Of a DNA stretch of 64,000 bases, positions 19,595 through 27,387 are shown one piece after another (the stretch's first letter is position 1; each line of letters opens with the position of its first letter). The notes below the pieces were generated by a model. It had not been told where the DNA came from. It saw only the letters and a list, made by a program, of their open reading frames with translations, and searched no databases. The DNA lies in contig NZ_JAVKTS010000003.1 in assembly GCF_031460495.1 (NCBI RefSeq), positions 248,001 to 312,000 of the forward strand, in the 5' to 3' direction. This stretch comes from Tissierella sp. (GTDB lineage Bacteria; Bacillota; Clostridia; Tissierellales; Tissierellaceae). The translations under genes and the position numbers were made by a program.

Positions 19595-19680
19595 TTTTAT
19601 CCCTTCGGTGTAATACTGACCATGCAGTATCTGTACCGCTCGGTCCAGCAAGAAAAACTCTTCGGAACCCTAGGTACACT
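19588..19680 (-). ncRNA. PRPP riboswitch aptamer (ykkC subtype 2b-like)
   Basis: The minus strand carries the ykkC-family conserved blocks in order: CTAGGGTTCCG, then TGGACCGAGCGG, then ACACCGAAGGGATAAAAGCCC. The outer P1 stem is GTACC/GGTAC. ykkC subtypes sense guanidine, ppGpp or PRPP. The purine-operon context and the upstream guanine aptamer point to the PRPP subtype, which turns genes on when PRPP accumulates. Subtype is assigned from context and known tandem architecture, not from checking every specificity nucleotide. Confidence 0.87.
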
Positions 19681-19683
19681 TTC

Positions 19684-19752
19684 GCTCATAGATAAATGAT
19701 TTTCGGTCATTTGGTAGAAACGCCCCAACCATATTATGGGACTTATATGAGC
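19684..19752 (-). ncRNA. Purine riboswitch aptamer, guanine class
   Basis: A complete purine aptamer. P1 is GCTCATA/TATGAGC; the P2 loop contains ATATGG; the J2/3 core is GTTTCTACC; the P3 loop is CCGAAAA. The base-pairing specificity nucleotide before TATGAG is C (complement of G at 19691), as in guanine-sensing rather than adenine-sensing members. It lies 3 bases upstream of the PRPP aptamer, giving a tandem arrangement. Guanine binding should favour termination, lowering purine synthesis when guanine is plentiful. Confidence 0.93.
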
Positions 19753-19772
19753 AACATATTCATTATACTTAC

Positions 19773-19801
19773 ATATTAACAACAGAATTAATATAAGTCA
19801 A
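19773..19801 (-). promoter_or_regulatory. Likely promoter of the purine operon
   Basis: TTGACT (complement of 19796-19801) and TAATAT (complement of 19773-19778) are 17 bp apart, placing transcription start just before the guanine aptamer. A TATAAT lies 5 bases further on, but without a good -35. Confidence 0.6.
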
Positions 19802-19844
19802 GAATTGTTTGTTGAAATATCTATATTTATTACTTAAATAAAAG

Positions 19845-19908
19845 GCAGATAGTCGAGGCCATTGAAAAGTCAATATGATACTTTTTCAGTGGCCTACAGA
19901 TAATCTGC
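19845..19908 (-). terminator. Terminator of the peptide transporter operon
   Basis: A long interrupted hairpin: GCAGAT (19845-19850) pairs with ATCTGC (19903-19908), GGCCA with TGGCC, and a T/A-rich inner stem follows. It starts about 15 bases past the oppF stop. T runs lie on both sides, so it could also work on the plus strand. Confidence 0.8.
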
Positions 19909-19923
19909 TTTTTTTCTTATGTT

Positions 19924-20886
19924 TTATAGTTCGTTTATTTCTCTAGCATAGTGACATGCAACAAAATGATTTGGCATAATTTCTTCAATCACAGGGTCTA
20001 CACTGTGACAATTCTCTTTTGCATGAATACATCTTGGTGCAAATCTACATCCTGGTTTTGGATTAATAGGTGATGCAAGCTCTCCTTTTAAAAGTACTCT
20101 TTCTTTTTTATTTTTTAAACTTGGTACTGGTATTGCAGATAAAAGAGCCTTTGTATATGGATGTAAAGGATTTTTAAATAAATCCTTTGAATCTGTTTTT
20201 TCTACTAACTGACCCAGGTACATTACAAGTATATCGTTTGAAATATGTTTAACAACAGATAAATCATGAGTGATAAACATATAAGTTAGATCCATTTCTT
20301 TCTGTAAATCTTGCATCAAGTTTAAAACTTGAGCTTGTATAGATACATCCAAAGCTGATACAGGCTCATCACAAACTATAAAGCTTGGCTTAAGTGCTAA
20401 TGCACGAGCTATACCAATTCTTTGTCTTCTACCCCCGTCCAACTCATGAGGATAAGTGTTTACAAGTCTCTCTGCTAATCCTACAGTATCCATTAGTTGA
20501 CCTACTCTTCTATCTATAGACTGTTTGTCTTTTAGAACCTTATGAATAACTAAAGGTTCTTTGATTATTTCACTAACAGTCATTCTAGGATTAAGTGAAG
20601 AGAAGGGATCTTGGAAAATTATTTGCATTTCCTGTCTCAATTGTCTAAACTTTTCATTATTTACTTTAGTTATGTCTTCACCTTTGTAGAATATTTCTCC
20701 ATCAGTAGATTCAAGTAAGTGGAGAATAACTCTACCTAATGTAGACTTTCCACAGCCTGACTCTCCAACTATTCCAAGAGTATGTCCCTTATCAATTTTA
20801 AAGGAAACCCCATCTACTGCATGAAGTAGCCCTTTAGGAGTGTTGAAATGTTTTTTTAGGTTTTTTACTTCTAATATTGTATTCAT
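19924..20886 (-). CDS. oppF: Peptide ABC transporter ATP-binding protein, OppF/DppF type
   Basis: A 320-residue ATPase. Walker A is GESGCGKST (41-49) and Walker B with its catalytic Glu is FIVCDEP (169-175). The D-loop SALD and the C-terminal oligopeptide-transporter extension with cysteines (CRFAPRCIHAKENC) are present. The ABC signature is LDGGR (149-153) instead of LSGGQ; I have the impression this occurs in other clostridial OppF-type proteins, so it need not be a defect. It overlaps no neighbour and starts 1 base after oppD. It pairs with OppD to drive import of peptides. Confidence 0.95.
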   Translation of the reverse strand: MNTILEVKNLKKHFNTPKGLLHAVDGVSFKIDKGHTLGIVGESGCGKSTLGRVILHLLESTDGEIFYKGEDITKVNNEKFRQLRQEMQIIFQDPFSSLNPRMTVSEIIKEPLVIHKVLKDKQSIDRRVGQLMDTVGLAERLVNTYPHELDGGRRQRIGIARALALKPSFIVCDEPVSALDVSIQAQVLNLMQDLQKEMDLTYMFITHDLSVVKHISNDILVMYLGQLVEKTDSKDLFKNPLHPYTKALLSAIPVPSLKNKKERVLLKGELASPINPKPGCRFAPRCIHAKENCHSVDPVIEEIMPNHFVACHYAREINEL

Positions 20887-20887
20887 A

Positions 20888-21877
20888 TTATTTCATCTCC
20901 TTTGGTTGAACTTCACCAGTATATATTAGACATTTAACTTTATGTCCTGGTGATACTTCTACATCCTCAGGATGTTTTGTGGCACAAATAGGTTGAGCAT
21001 GTGGACATCTTGGATGAAATTTGCATCCAGTAGGTAACTCTGTAGGGTCTGGCATTAATCCTTTAATTGGTTTTAATCTATCCACATCATCAAAAAGATT
21101 TGGAATAGAACCAAACAATCCAGCAGTATATGGATGCTTTGTATCTTCAAATAGTCCTTCAACATCTGAATACTCTACTATTTCTCCAGCATACATTATT
21201 GCTACCTTATCACAAACTTCAGCTACTACCCCTAAGTCATGAGTTATCAAAAGCATAGCTGTATTAAATTCTATTTTTAAGTTTTTCATTAGTTCAAGAA
21301 CTTGAGCCTGAATAGTTACATCAAGGGCTGTTGTAGGTTCATCTGCTATTAAAAGTCCTGGATTACAAGCTAGAGCAATTGCTATAACAACTCTTTGCTT
21401 CATTCCACCTGAAAACTGATGTGGAAATTCATTGGACCTAGCTTCAGGTATACCAACTAATTCTAGCATTTCTTTTGCTTTCTTTTCTGCTTCTTTAGCA
21501 GAAACATTTTCATGAATCTCGATAACTTCTGCAATTTGTTCTCCTACAGTCATTACCGGATTTAAAGATGTCATAGGATCCTGGAATATCATTGATACCT
21601 TTTTACCTCTTATCTTTCTCATTTCTTCCTCTGACTCTAATAAAACATCTTTTCCTTCTAAGAATATTTCACCTTCTACTATCTTTCCAGGAGGATTTGA
21701 AATAAGTCTTAAGATTCCTAATGCAGTTGTTGTTTTCCCTGCTCCAGTTTCACCAACAATTCCTAAAGTTTCTCCTCTATTTAACTCTATATTAACACCA
21801 TTTACTGCATTAACTGTACCTTCATCAGTTATATAATGTATGTGTAAATTTTTTATATTTAAGAATTCATTGTTCAT
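20888..21877 (-). CDS. oppD: Peptide ABC transporter ATP-binding protein, OppD/DppD type
   Basis: A 329-residue ATPase with Walker [10 protein letters not shown] (42-50), signature FSGGM followed by KQRV, Walker B LLIADEP and a D-loop TALD. The C-terminal Opp extension has the [14 protein letters not shown] cysteine cluster, known in this family and sometimes tied to an Fe-S site. In an OppD/OppF heterodimer this subunit has the more canonical signature motif. It starts 15 bases after oppC, with a GGGAG ribosome site. Confidence 0.96.
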   Translation of the reverse strand: MNNEFLNIKNLHIHYITDEGTVNAVNGVNIELNRGETLGIVGETGAGKTTTALGILRLISNPPGKIVEGEIFLEGKDVLLESEEEMRKIRGKKVSMIFQDPMTSLNPVMTVGEQIAEVIEIHENVSAKEAEKKAKEMLELVGIPEARSNEFPHQFSGGMKQRVVIAIALACNPGLLIADEPTTALDVTIQAQVLELMKNLKIEFNTAMLLITHDLGVVAEVCDKVAIMYAGEIVEYSDVEGLFEDTKHPYTAGLFGSIPNLFDDVDRLKPIKGLMPDPTELPTGCKFHPRCPHAQPICATKHPEDVEVSPGHKVKCLIYTGEVQPKEMK

Positions 21878-21892
21878 TATGTTTCTCCCTTC

Positions 21893-22777
21893 CTATTGTT
21901 TTAATCTAGGATCAAGAGCATCTCTTAGCCCATCACCAAGTAAGTTTAGTGATAAAATTGTAATCATTATAGCTATACCAGGGAATGCTACTACATGTGG
22001 AGCGTCTCTTAAAAATTGTCTACCACCTGAAAGCATTGCTCCCCATTCAGGTGCTGGTTTTTCAATACCTAATCCTATGAAACTAAGACCAGCCGTTGAA
22101 AGTATGGCTCCTGCAACACCTAAGGTACCTTGTACTATTACAGGTGCCAAGGAGTTTGGTAATATATGTTTAATTATTATTCTACTATCCTTTGCTCCGA
22201 TTGCTCTAGCAGCCTCTATAAATTCCTGATCTTTAATAGACAGAACTGACGCTCTAACTATTCTAGCATAACTTGGAACAGAAGAAACTCCTACTGCAAT
22301 CATTAGATTTAGCATAGAAGGGCCGAGAGCCGAAACTATACTAATAGCTAATAAAATACTAGGAATAGATAAAAATATGTCCATGATTCTCATTATGATA
22401 TTATCAAGTTTTCCACCGTAAAATCCTGCAATAGCTCCTAATGTTCCTCCAACAACTATTGCAATACCTACAGCAATTATACCTACTTTTAATGATACTC
22501 TAGCACCATGAACCATTCTAGCAAATATATCTCTACCTAATTCATCAGTACCAAGTATATGATCTTTGCTTGGTCCTTGAAGTCTTATAGGTGTATTCAT
22601 CTTTATTACTACATCGTCATAATCTGCTATAACATCTGCAAATACAGCAAGCAGTATTAAAGTAACTAAGATTCCTAAACCTATCATTGCCATTTTATTT
22701 TTTTTCAGCATTCTCCATGCTTCATACCATTGTCCACGTTTTTTCTTTTTATCTTTAGTCTTTACATTATCAGACAT
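21893..22777 (-). CDS. oppC: Peptide ABC transporter permease, OppC/DppC type
   Basis: A 294-residue inner-membrane permease. A charged N-terminal tail is followed by a first membrane segment (about 32-52) and the OppC-N extracellular loop with LGTDELGRDIFARMVHG. Five further membrane segments carry the binding-protein-dependent permease signature, including the EAARAIGAKDSRIIIKHILP cytoplasmic coupling helix. It forms the channel with OppB. AAGGAGG precedes the ATG. Confidence 0.96.
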   Translation of the reverse strand: MSDNVKTKDKKKKRGQWYEAWRMLKKNKMAMIGLGILVTLILLAVFADVIADYDDVVIKMNTPIRLQGPSKDHILGTDELGRDIFARMVHGARVSLKVGIIAVGIAIVVGGTLGAIAGFYGGKLDNIIMRIMDIFLSIPSILLAISIVSALGPSMLNLMIAVGVSSVPSYARIVRASVLSIKDQEFIEAARAIGAKDSRIIIKHILPNSLAPVIVQGTLGVAGAILSTAGLSFIGLGIEKPAPEWGAMLSGGRQFLRDAPHVVAFPGIAIMITILSLNLLGDGLRDALDPRLKQ

Positions 22778-22806
22778 TTTTCTACCTCCTTACATTAAAT
22801 TTAAGT

Positions 22807-23733
22807 TTATCTATATTGTGATTTAATTCTTGGATCAATATATGCATATAGGATGTCAACAAGTAGATTAACAACACTAAATGTAACAGCTATAAAAATT
22901 ACAGATGCTAAAACCATAGGTGTATCTTGTTTTTTTATGGAATCAACCATTAGTTTTCCTACTCCTGGCCATGAGAATACTGTTTCAGTAAGAACAGCAC
23001 CACCTAATAAGCTTCCAAATTGTAAGCCAACAACAGTTACTACAGGTATCAATGCATTTTTAAGTGCATGTTTGTTGATTACTTTCTTTTCTAATACTCC
23101 CTTTGATCTTGCAGTTCTAATATAGTCTTGTCTTATTACTTCTAGCATAGATGATCTTGTCATTCTCGTAATTATAGCTGTAGATCCTATGCCAAGACTA
23201 AATGCAGGTAAGATTAAATGCCTTAGTGTTTCTGATCCACTAGAAGGCAAAATACCTAAATTAACAGAGAATACTAAGATCAACATAAGACCTAACCAGA
23301 ATACTGGCATGGAAACTCCCATTAAGGCCAAGATCATTGTAATACTATCTGTCAATGTATATTGTTTAGTAGCAGATATAATTCCTATTGGCACGCCTAA
23401 AACCACAGCCAAAACCATAGCTGCCGCTGCAAGTTTTAATGTTGCTGGGAATCTAGTAAATACCTCATTAAACACAGGTCTTTTTGATGCATATGACCTT
23501 CCAAAGTCTCCTTGTACAGCCTTAGTTATATATCTTATATATTGCACTGGCAATGAATCATTTAATCCCATTTCTTCTCTTAGGGCTTCAACTTCTGCCT
23601 CTGGCGCTCTTTCACCAAGCATAGTCTGAGCAGCGTCTCCTGGCGTAAAATGCATAATTGTAAAAACTAAAAATGTAGCCCCTAGTATTACTGGTATCAA
23701 TAATAACAATCTTTTTATGATATATTTATGCAC
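22807..23733 (-). CDS. oppB: Peptide ABC transporter permease, OppB/DppB type
   Basis: A 308-residue permease starting at GTG after AAGGAGGGG. The first membrane segment (about 9-29) is followed by the TPGDAA box typical of OppB, then five more membrane segments. The EAA-type coupling region is TARSKGVLEKKVINKHALKN. It is separated from oppA by 100 bases that contain a stable hairpin, so its expression is probably lower than that of the binding protein. Confidence 0.96.
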   Translation of the reverse strand: MHKYIIKRLLLLIPVILGATFLVFTIMHFTPGDAAQTMLGERAPEAEVEALREEMGLNDSLPVQYIRYITKAVQGDFGRSYASKRPVFNEVFTRFPATLKLAAAAMVLAVVLGVPIGIISATKQYTLTDSITMILALMGVSMPVFWLGLMLILVFSVNLGILPSSGSETLRHLILPAFSLGIGSTAIITRMTRSSMLEVIRQDYIRTARSKGVLEKKVINKHALKNALIPVVTVVGLQFGSLLGGAVLTETVFSWPGVGKLMVDSIKKQDTPMVLASVIFIAVTFSVVNLLVDILYAYIDPRIKSQYR

Positions 23734-23783
23734 ATTTTTCCCCTCCTTATTATTAAAAATTTCGATTAATGCTTTATTTAGCA

Positions 23784-23820
23784 GATAAGAGAAGTAGGCG
23801 TTTCTGCCTTCTTCTCTTAT
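23784..23820 (-). terminator. Intercistronic hairpin between oppA and oppB
   Basis: Long stem: ATAAGAGAAG (23784-23793) pairs with CTTCTCTTAT (23811-23820), and an inner GGC/GCC extends it. There is no T run on the minus strand. It is better read as an mRNA-stabilising or partial-attenuation hairpin giving more OppA than permease, as is common in binding-protein operons. Confidence 0.6.
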
Positions 23821-23833
23821 TTACTTTTAATTA

Positions 23834-25366
23834 TTATTTAAAAGATACGTTGTATATTGAGTGATGTCCTGCTGGATGTAATTTAAATCCTGTTATATTA
23901 TTTTGTATACCTACATTATCTTGTGAGAAGTATAAGAATAATTGTGGTGCTTCTTCAACAATTATTTCTTGTGCTTCTTTGTATGCTACTATTCTTGCAT
24001 CTTGATCTGGTTCTGTTTTACCAATATCTAGTAACTCATCTACTCTTGCATTACTAAAGAATGTTCTATTTCCTGATCCGCCTTGTTGTGTACTGTGATA
24101 TAAAGCATATAGACCATAGTCAGCATCTCCAGTAACAGTTGTCCATCCTAAGATAAACATATCATGCTCTCCAGCAGCTGTTCTTGCTAGATATGCACTC
24201 CACTCTACAGTTTCTGTTCTAGCTTCTATACCTACTTCTTTAAGTTGAGCTTGTACCATTGTAGCTATTGTTTCTCTTACTGGGCTATCATTAGTCCAGA
24301 TTGTAGTTTCAAATCCATCAGGATATCCTGCTTCTGCTAATAATTGTTTAGCTTTTTCTGGATTATATTCATATCCTTTTAGATCTGAATTAGCTCCAAA
24401 TATTCCTTCTGTTAAAGGTCCATTTGCAACTACTCCCGCTCCTTCTAAAACAACATCTATTATTTCTTGTACATTTACTGCATAGTTAATTGCTTGTCTA
24501 ACTTTTACATTATCAAATGGAGCTTTATTCAAGTTATAACCTAAATATTGGCTTGATAATGATGGTCCTTCAACTAATACAAGATTTTCATGTTCTTCAA
24601 TTTTTCCTTTATCAACTGGCTCAATATCATAAGCTATATCAATTTCACCTGTTTCAAGTCCTATAGTTCTGTTTGTTCCTTCAGGTACATTTCTGAAAAT
24701 TACAGTTTCTATTGCAGCAGCACCTTGGAAATAATCATCAAATCTTTTAAGAGTTATCTTGTCTCCTGATTGCCAATCTTCAAATTTGAAAGGTCCTGTT
24801 CCAACAGGTTTTTGACCATAATCTTCTCCTGCCTCAGTAACTGCTTTTTCATTAAGAATAGAAGATGCAGTATGAGTAAGGTGAGCAAGTAATGGTGCAA
24901 ATGGCTCTGAAGTAATTATACGAACTGTATAATCATCTACTACTTGAATTTCTGTAACTGGTCCTAGTATATGAGCTACTTGCTCTGAGTTAAGCATTCT
25001 TTCGAATGTAAACTTAACATCTGAAGCTTTAAATTCTTCACCATTATGGAATTTTACGCCTTCTGCAAGTTTAAATTCCCATGTTAATGGGTCAATTGAT
25101 TCCCATGTCTCTGCCAAAGCTGGCACTAATTCCATTTCCTCAGTAGCAAATACTAAGGTATTATAAATTTGCTTAGAAACCCTTGAAGCTGGTTGGTCAT
25201 TAGTTCCATGTGGGTCAAGTGTTGGTGCATCTGCCCCTTGTGCAATAACTAAAGTGTCTTTTGCTTTACTAGCGCCTCCACCATCTCCACTACCACAACC
25301 TACTAGAGCAAAACTGATTACCATTGTTGCAATTACTAACCATAGAATTTTCTTGTTCTTAAACAT
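23834..25366 (-). CDS. oppA: Peptide/dipeptide-binding lipoprotein
   Basis: A 510-residue extracellular solute-binding protein of family 5. The signal peptide ends in the lipobox LVGC with Cys24 as the lipidated residue, followed by a GS-rich linker. Typical family segments include TLDPHGTNDQPASR near the N-terminus, KPVGTGPFKFEDW and the AYKEAQEIIVEEAPQLFL region at the C-terminus. It captures peptides for OppBCDF. It is the first gene of the operon, with a strong promoter and about a 130-base leader. Substrate (dipeptide, oligopeptide or nickel) cannot be fixed from the sequence. Confidence 0.94.
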   Translation of the reverse strand: MFKNKKILWLVIATMVISFALVGCGSGDGGGASKAKDTLVIAQGADAPTLDPHGTNDQPASRVSKQIYNTLVFATEEMELVPALAETWESIDPLTWEFKLAEGVKFHNGEEFKASDVKFTFERMLNSEQVAHILGPVTEIQVVDDYTVRIITSEPFAPLLAHLTHTASSILNEKAVTEAGEDYGQKPVGTGPFKFEDWQSGDKITLKRFDDYFQGAAAIETVIFRNVPEGTNRTIGLETGEIDIAYDIEPVDKGKIEEHENLVLVEGPSLSSQYLGYNLNKAPFDNVKVRQAINYAVNVQEIIDVVLEGAGVVANGPLTEGIFGANSDLKGYEYNPEKAKQLLAEAGYPDGFETTIWTNDSPVRETIATMVQAQLKEVGIEARTETVEWSAYLARTAAGEHDMFILGWTTVTGDADYGLYALYHSTQQGGSGNRTFFSNARVDELLDIGKTEPDQDARIVAYKEAQEIIVEEAPQLFLYFSQDNVGIQNNITGFKLHPAGHHSIYNVSFK

Positions 25367-25501
25367 CTAATCACTCCTTATGTTTTTTTATACTATAACT
25401 ATTTGTACTATGAGCACTAGTTTTTTCCTCAATATCAATAGTGAATCCCTAGAATATAATAGATATAGTAATGCTATGCTGATAGATTAGAACTAGGGTA
25501 C

Positions 25502-25530
25502 ATTATACTGTATTTATGGTTTTTTGACAA
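25502..25530 (-). promoter_or_regulatory. Sigma-A promoter of the opp operon
   Basis: TTGTCA (complement of 25525-25530) and TATAAT (complement of 25502-25507) are separated by exactly 17 bp, about 135 bases upstream of oppA. Confidence 0.8.
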
Positions 25531-25639
25531 ACAATGATTCTCAATTCCATTTTCTATTTTTTTACTTAGAACCTAGTATGCATCATAGCTACAGCGAATA
25601 TTTTTTGTTCAAAATTTCAATATATTACCAATTCCTTAA

Positions 25640-25694
25640 AATAAAAACAAACAGCCTGTGATCCAAAATTTATGGATCAAGGCTGTTTGTTTCT
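25640..25694 (-). terminator. Terminator of the HTH/membrane-protein operon
   Basis: A very strong hairpin: AAACAAACAGCC pairs with GGCTGTTTGTTT (outer arms at about 25646-25656 and 25681-25692) plus an inner GATCC/GGATC stem. On the minus strand it is followed by TTTTTATTTT. Confidence 0.9.
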
Positions 25695-25706
25695 TTAGTC
25701 TATCTT

Positions 25707-25931
25707 CTACATTTGTTTTATGAATTTTTTAAACAAATTTCTTTTGAAATCTCTTATTTTTGTTGTATCATGCTTCATTGAATATGCTCCAAAGATTATC
25801 ATCGCAATACCTACTCCCATTCCGAAGCAAGAAATACCATCTGGTACTTCTATAAAATATTTTAAACTCATTGTAATACTATTGATAAGTAAACCCCAGA
25901 TTATATACTTATTCATCTGCTTATCTCTCAT
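25707..25931 (-). CDS. Small two-pass membrane protein of unknown function
   Basis: A 74-residue protein with two hydrophobic segments (about 8-24 and 35-50) and a basic C-terminal tail (KRNLFKKFIKQM). I recognise no family. The ATG at 25931 follows GGGGGAT. It is the last gene of a three-gene unit (HTH regulator, 146-residue membrane protein, this one), ending at a strong terminator. The unit resembles the many Firmicutes operons of an XRE regulator with co-transcribed membrane proteins, whose roles are mostly unknown. Confidence 0.7.
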   Translation of the reverse strand: MRDKQMNKYIIWGLLINSITMSLKYFIEVPDGISCFGMGVGIAMIIFGAYSMKHDTTKIRDFKRNLFKKFIKQM

Positions 25932-25946
25932 CTTCTATCCCCCTGA

Positions 25947-26387
25947 CTATAATTTTTTATGATAATAAATTTTAAAGAATCCTTTGATTAATGCTGTAAA
26001 TAATGTGGCTCCTAGTAGTGTGAAGAATACAATTTCATTGAAAAAACCAGATATTACAGTGGCAGATCCTAAACCAATAATGCATATTGCCATACCCATA
26101 GCACCTGTCTTTTGCATTATCATAACTGTACGCTCATCATTTTCCTCGATATATAATTTTTTCAATGACTTTTCACTCCTTATAGCCATTAAATTCTTAA
26201 GTATATCGACAATAAGTAGAATTTCAATCCCAAATAATACTCCACCATGAAAACTCATCATAAAATCAGGCATTTGTGGTAGTTTATCTTGCTTTAAAAA
26301 CAAAATAAGATAACTAATCCCTAAGCTTATACCAACTACCATGAGCCATATTATTCTATAACGAATTTTCTCTCTAAATTTTGCCAT
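25947..26387 (-). CDS. Four-pass membrane protein of unknown function
   Basis: The frame extends upstream into the HTH gene, but GAGGGGG is followed by an ATG at 26387, one base past the HTH stop, so I use that start (146 residues). It has four hydrophobic segments and a cytoplasmic loop containing EENDERTVMIMQKTG. That ERxxxI motif is typical of small membrane proteins co-encoded with XRE regulators in Firmicutes (often called DUF3796/DUF2178-like; family assignment is tentative). Translation is likely coupled to the regulator. Confidence 0.75.
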   Translation of the reverse strand: MAKFREKIRYRIIWLMVVGISLGISYLILFLKQDKLPQMPDFMMSFHGGVLFGIEILLIVDILKNLMAIRSEKSLKKLYIEENDERTVMIMQKTGAMGMAICIIGLGSATVISGFFNEIVFFTLLGATLFTALIKGFFKIYYHKKL

Positions 26388-26388
26388 A

Positions 26389-26595
26389 TCAAATTTCCCC
26401 CTCTTCAGAAAAGTCAAATACTTCCTCAATAGTCAGTCCAAAGTATTTTGCAATCTTGTAAGCCAGAACTAAGGATGCTGTATATTTCTCACATTCTAAG
26501 GAAGTAATTGTTTGCCTTGTTACACCAACTGCATTACCTAGTTCTTCTTGGGATAATTTATGTTGCTTACGCAGCTCTTGAATTCTTGTCTTCAA
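26389..26595 (-). CDS. XRE-family HTH transcriptional regulator
   Basis: A 68-residue single-domain Cro/CI-like regulator. A TTG at 26613 opens the frame, but GAGGTG is spaced for the TTG at 26595, giving the start KTRIQELRKQHKLSQEELG. The recognition helix region is VGVTRQTITSLECEKYTASL. Such short regulators usually control their own operon with a small membrane protein. Four copies of a CTTTGCA box lie in and around its promoter, which suggests autoregulation. Confidence 0.9.
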   Translation of the reverse strand: MKTRIQELRKQHKLSQEELGNAVGVTRQTITSLECEKYTASLVLAYKIAKYFGLTIEEVFDFSEEGEI

Positions 26596-26605
26596 AAAAT
26601 CACCT

Positions 26606-26671
26606 CTTTGCAATGTTTGCTTTGCAATTTTAGTATAGTACGCTTTGCATTATTTGTCAAGTGTACTTTGC
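26606..26671 (-). promoter_or_regulatory. Promoter with four CTTTGC operator-like boxes
   Basis: TTGACA (complement of 26655-26660) and TATACT (complement of 26632-26637) are 17 bp apart. CTTTGC occurs on the plus strand at 26606, 26620, 26643 and 26666, so the boxes cover the region above the -35, the spacer, the start site and the ribosome-site area. The last three are exactly 23 bp apart. The HTH protein encoded just downstream is the obvious candidate ligand. Confidence 0.75.
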
Positions 26672-26705
26672 AAAAAAATAAAAAGTAGTGAATTTTTCAC
26701 TACTT
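26672..26705 (-). terminator. Terminator of the GNAT gene at 26770
   Basis: A 9-bp perfect stem (26683-26691 with 26697-26705) followed on the minus strand by TTTTATTTTTTT. Confidence 0.85.
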
Positions 26706-26769
26706 AGTTGTTGAAAAGAACTACATATTCATATTTCTATATTTTTCATATTAGTAGCACCGCTCTCTA

Positions 26770-27306
26770 TTATAAATCTAGCTCCAATTGATGTAATTTA
26801 TATATAGCCATTTCATAGGTTTTTTTATTATAATATCCTTCTTCTTTAATTCTATCTACTTCTCGAAAGTTGCATTTTTCTAATAATTTAATTGACTTAA
26901 TATTGTTTACTTCTGTATATGCATACAAATCCTCTAAATTCATCTTATGAAATCCATAATCAGCTACATTCAGTAGTGCTTCCTTCATTAATCCCTTACC
27001 CTGGTAATCAGGAATTATTCCATACCCTAATTCTCCACTTCTTTCTTCCTTATTTAGATTCCAAATACTGATTGAACCTATTACTTGACTAGATTCTTTT
27101 AACTCAATAGCCCAAATTACCCATTGATTATCATCAATTCCCTTATTCATTTTGTCCACATATGCCTTAGTTTCATCAATACTTGCGTCTATTTTCGAAT
27201 CTGTAAATTCAATCATTCTAGGATCTTTTCTCATTTCAAACAAATCGTTTATATCCCCATCTTCCATCCTTCTTAATTTTAGATTTTTAGTTTCAAGTCT
27301 TTGCAT
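26770..27306 (-). CDS. GNAT acetyltransferase, RimJ/RimL-like
   Basis: A 178-residue acetyl-CoA-dependent N-acetyltransferase. The N-terminus (LETKNLKLRRMEDGDIND) and the acetyl-CoA loop DYQGKGLMKEALLNV are typical of the RimJ/RimL group that acetylates protein N-termini or small amines. The substrate is unknown. It opens the long accessory region of one-directional genes and is closed by its own terminator. Confidence 0.9.
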   Translation of the reverse strand: MQRLETKNLKLRRMEDGDINDLFEMRKDPRMIEFTDSKIDASIDETKAYVDKMNKGIDDNQWVIWAIELKESSQVIGSISIWNLNKEERSGELGYGIIPDYQGKGLMKEALLNVADYGFHKMNLEDLYAYTEVNNIKSIKLLEKCNFREVDRIKEEGYYNKKTYEMAIYKLHQLELDL

Positions 27307-27387
27307 ATTATCACAAACCCCCTTATCATAAGTTATTTAATTTAACTGCAAATAAATTCTAAAGAAAATAATCCTCTCCATTATTTT

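Larger units (their letters stand above)
25367..25706. other. Gene-free gap: opp leader, opp promoter and a neighbouring terminator
   Basis: This 340-base stretch holds the oppA leader (25367-25495), the promoter at 25502-25530, about 110 AT-rich bases with nothing recognised, and a terminator at 25640-25694. The leader contains a CCCTAG/CTAGGG pair about 50 bases apart, but no riboswitch class that I recognise. Confidence 0.7.

Noticed and set aside
19597-19782. 61-residue minus-strand reading frame
   Set aside because: It lies wholly inside the two riboswitch aptamers and has no ribosome site; the RNA structures explain the sequence.
19845-19908. Additional leader RNA (T-box or third aptamer) upstream of purL
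   Set aside because: It is a long simple hairpin directly after oppF with flanking T runs and none of the conserved blocks of known leaders, so terminator is the simpler reading.
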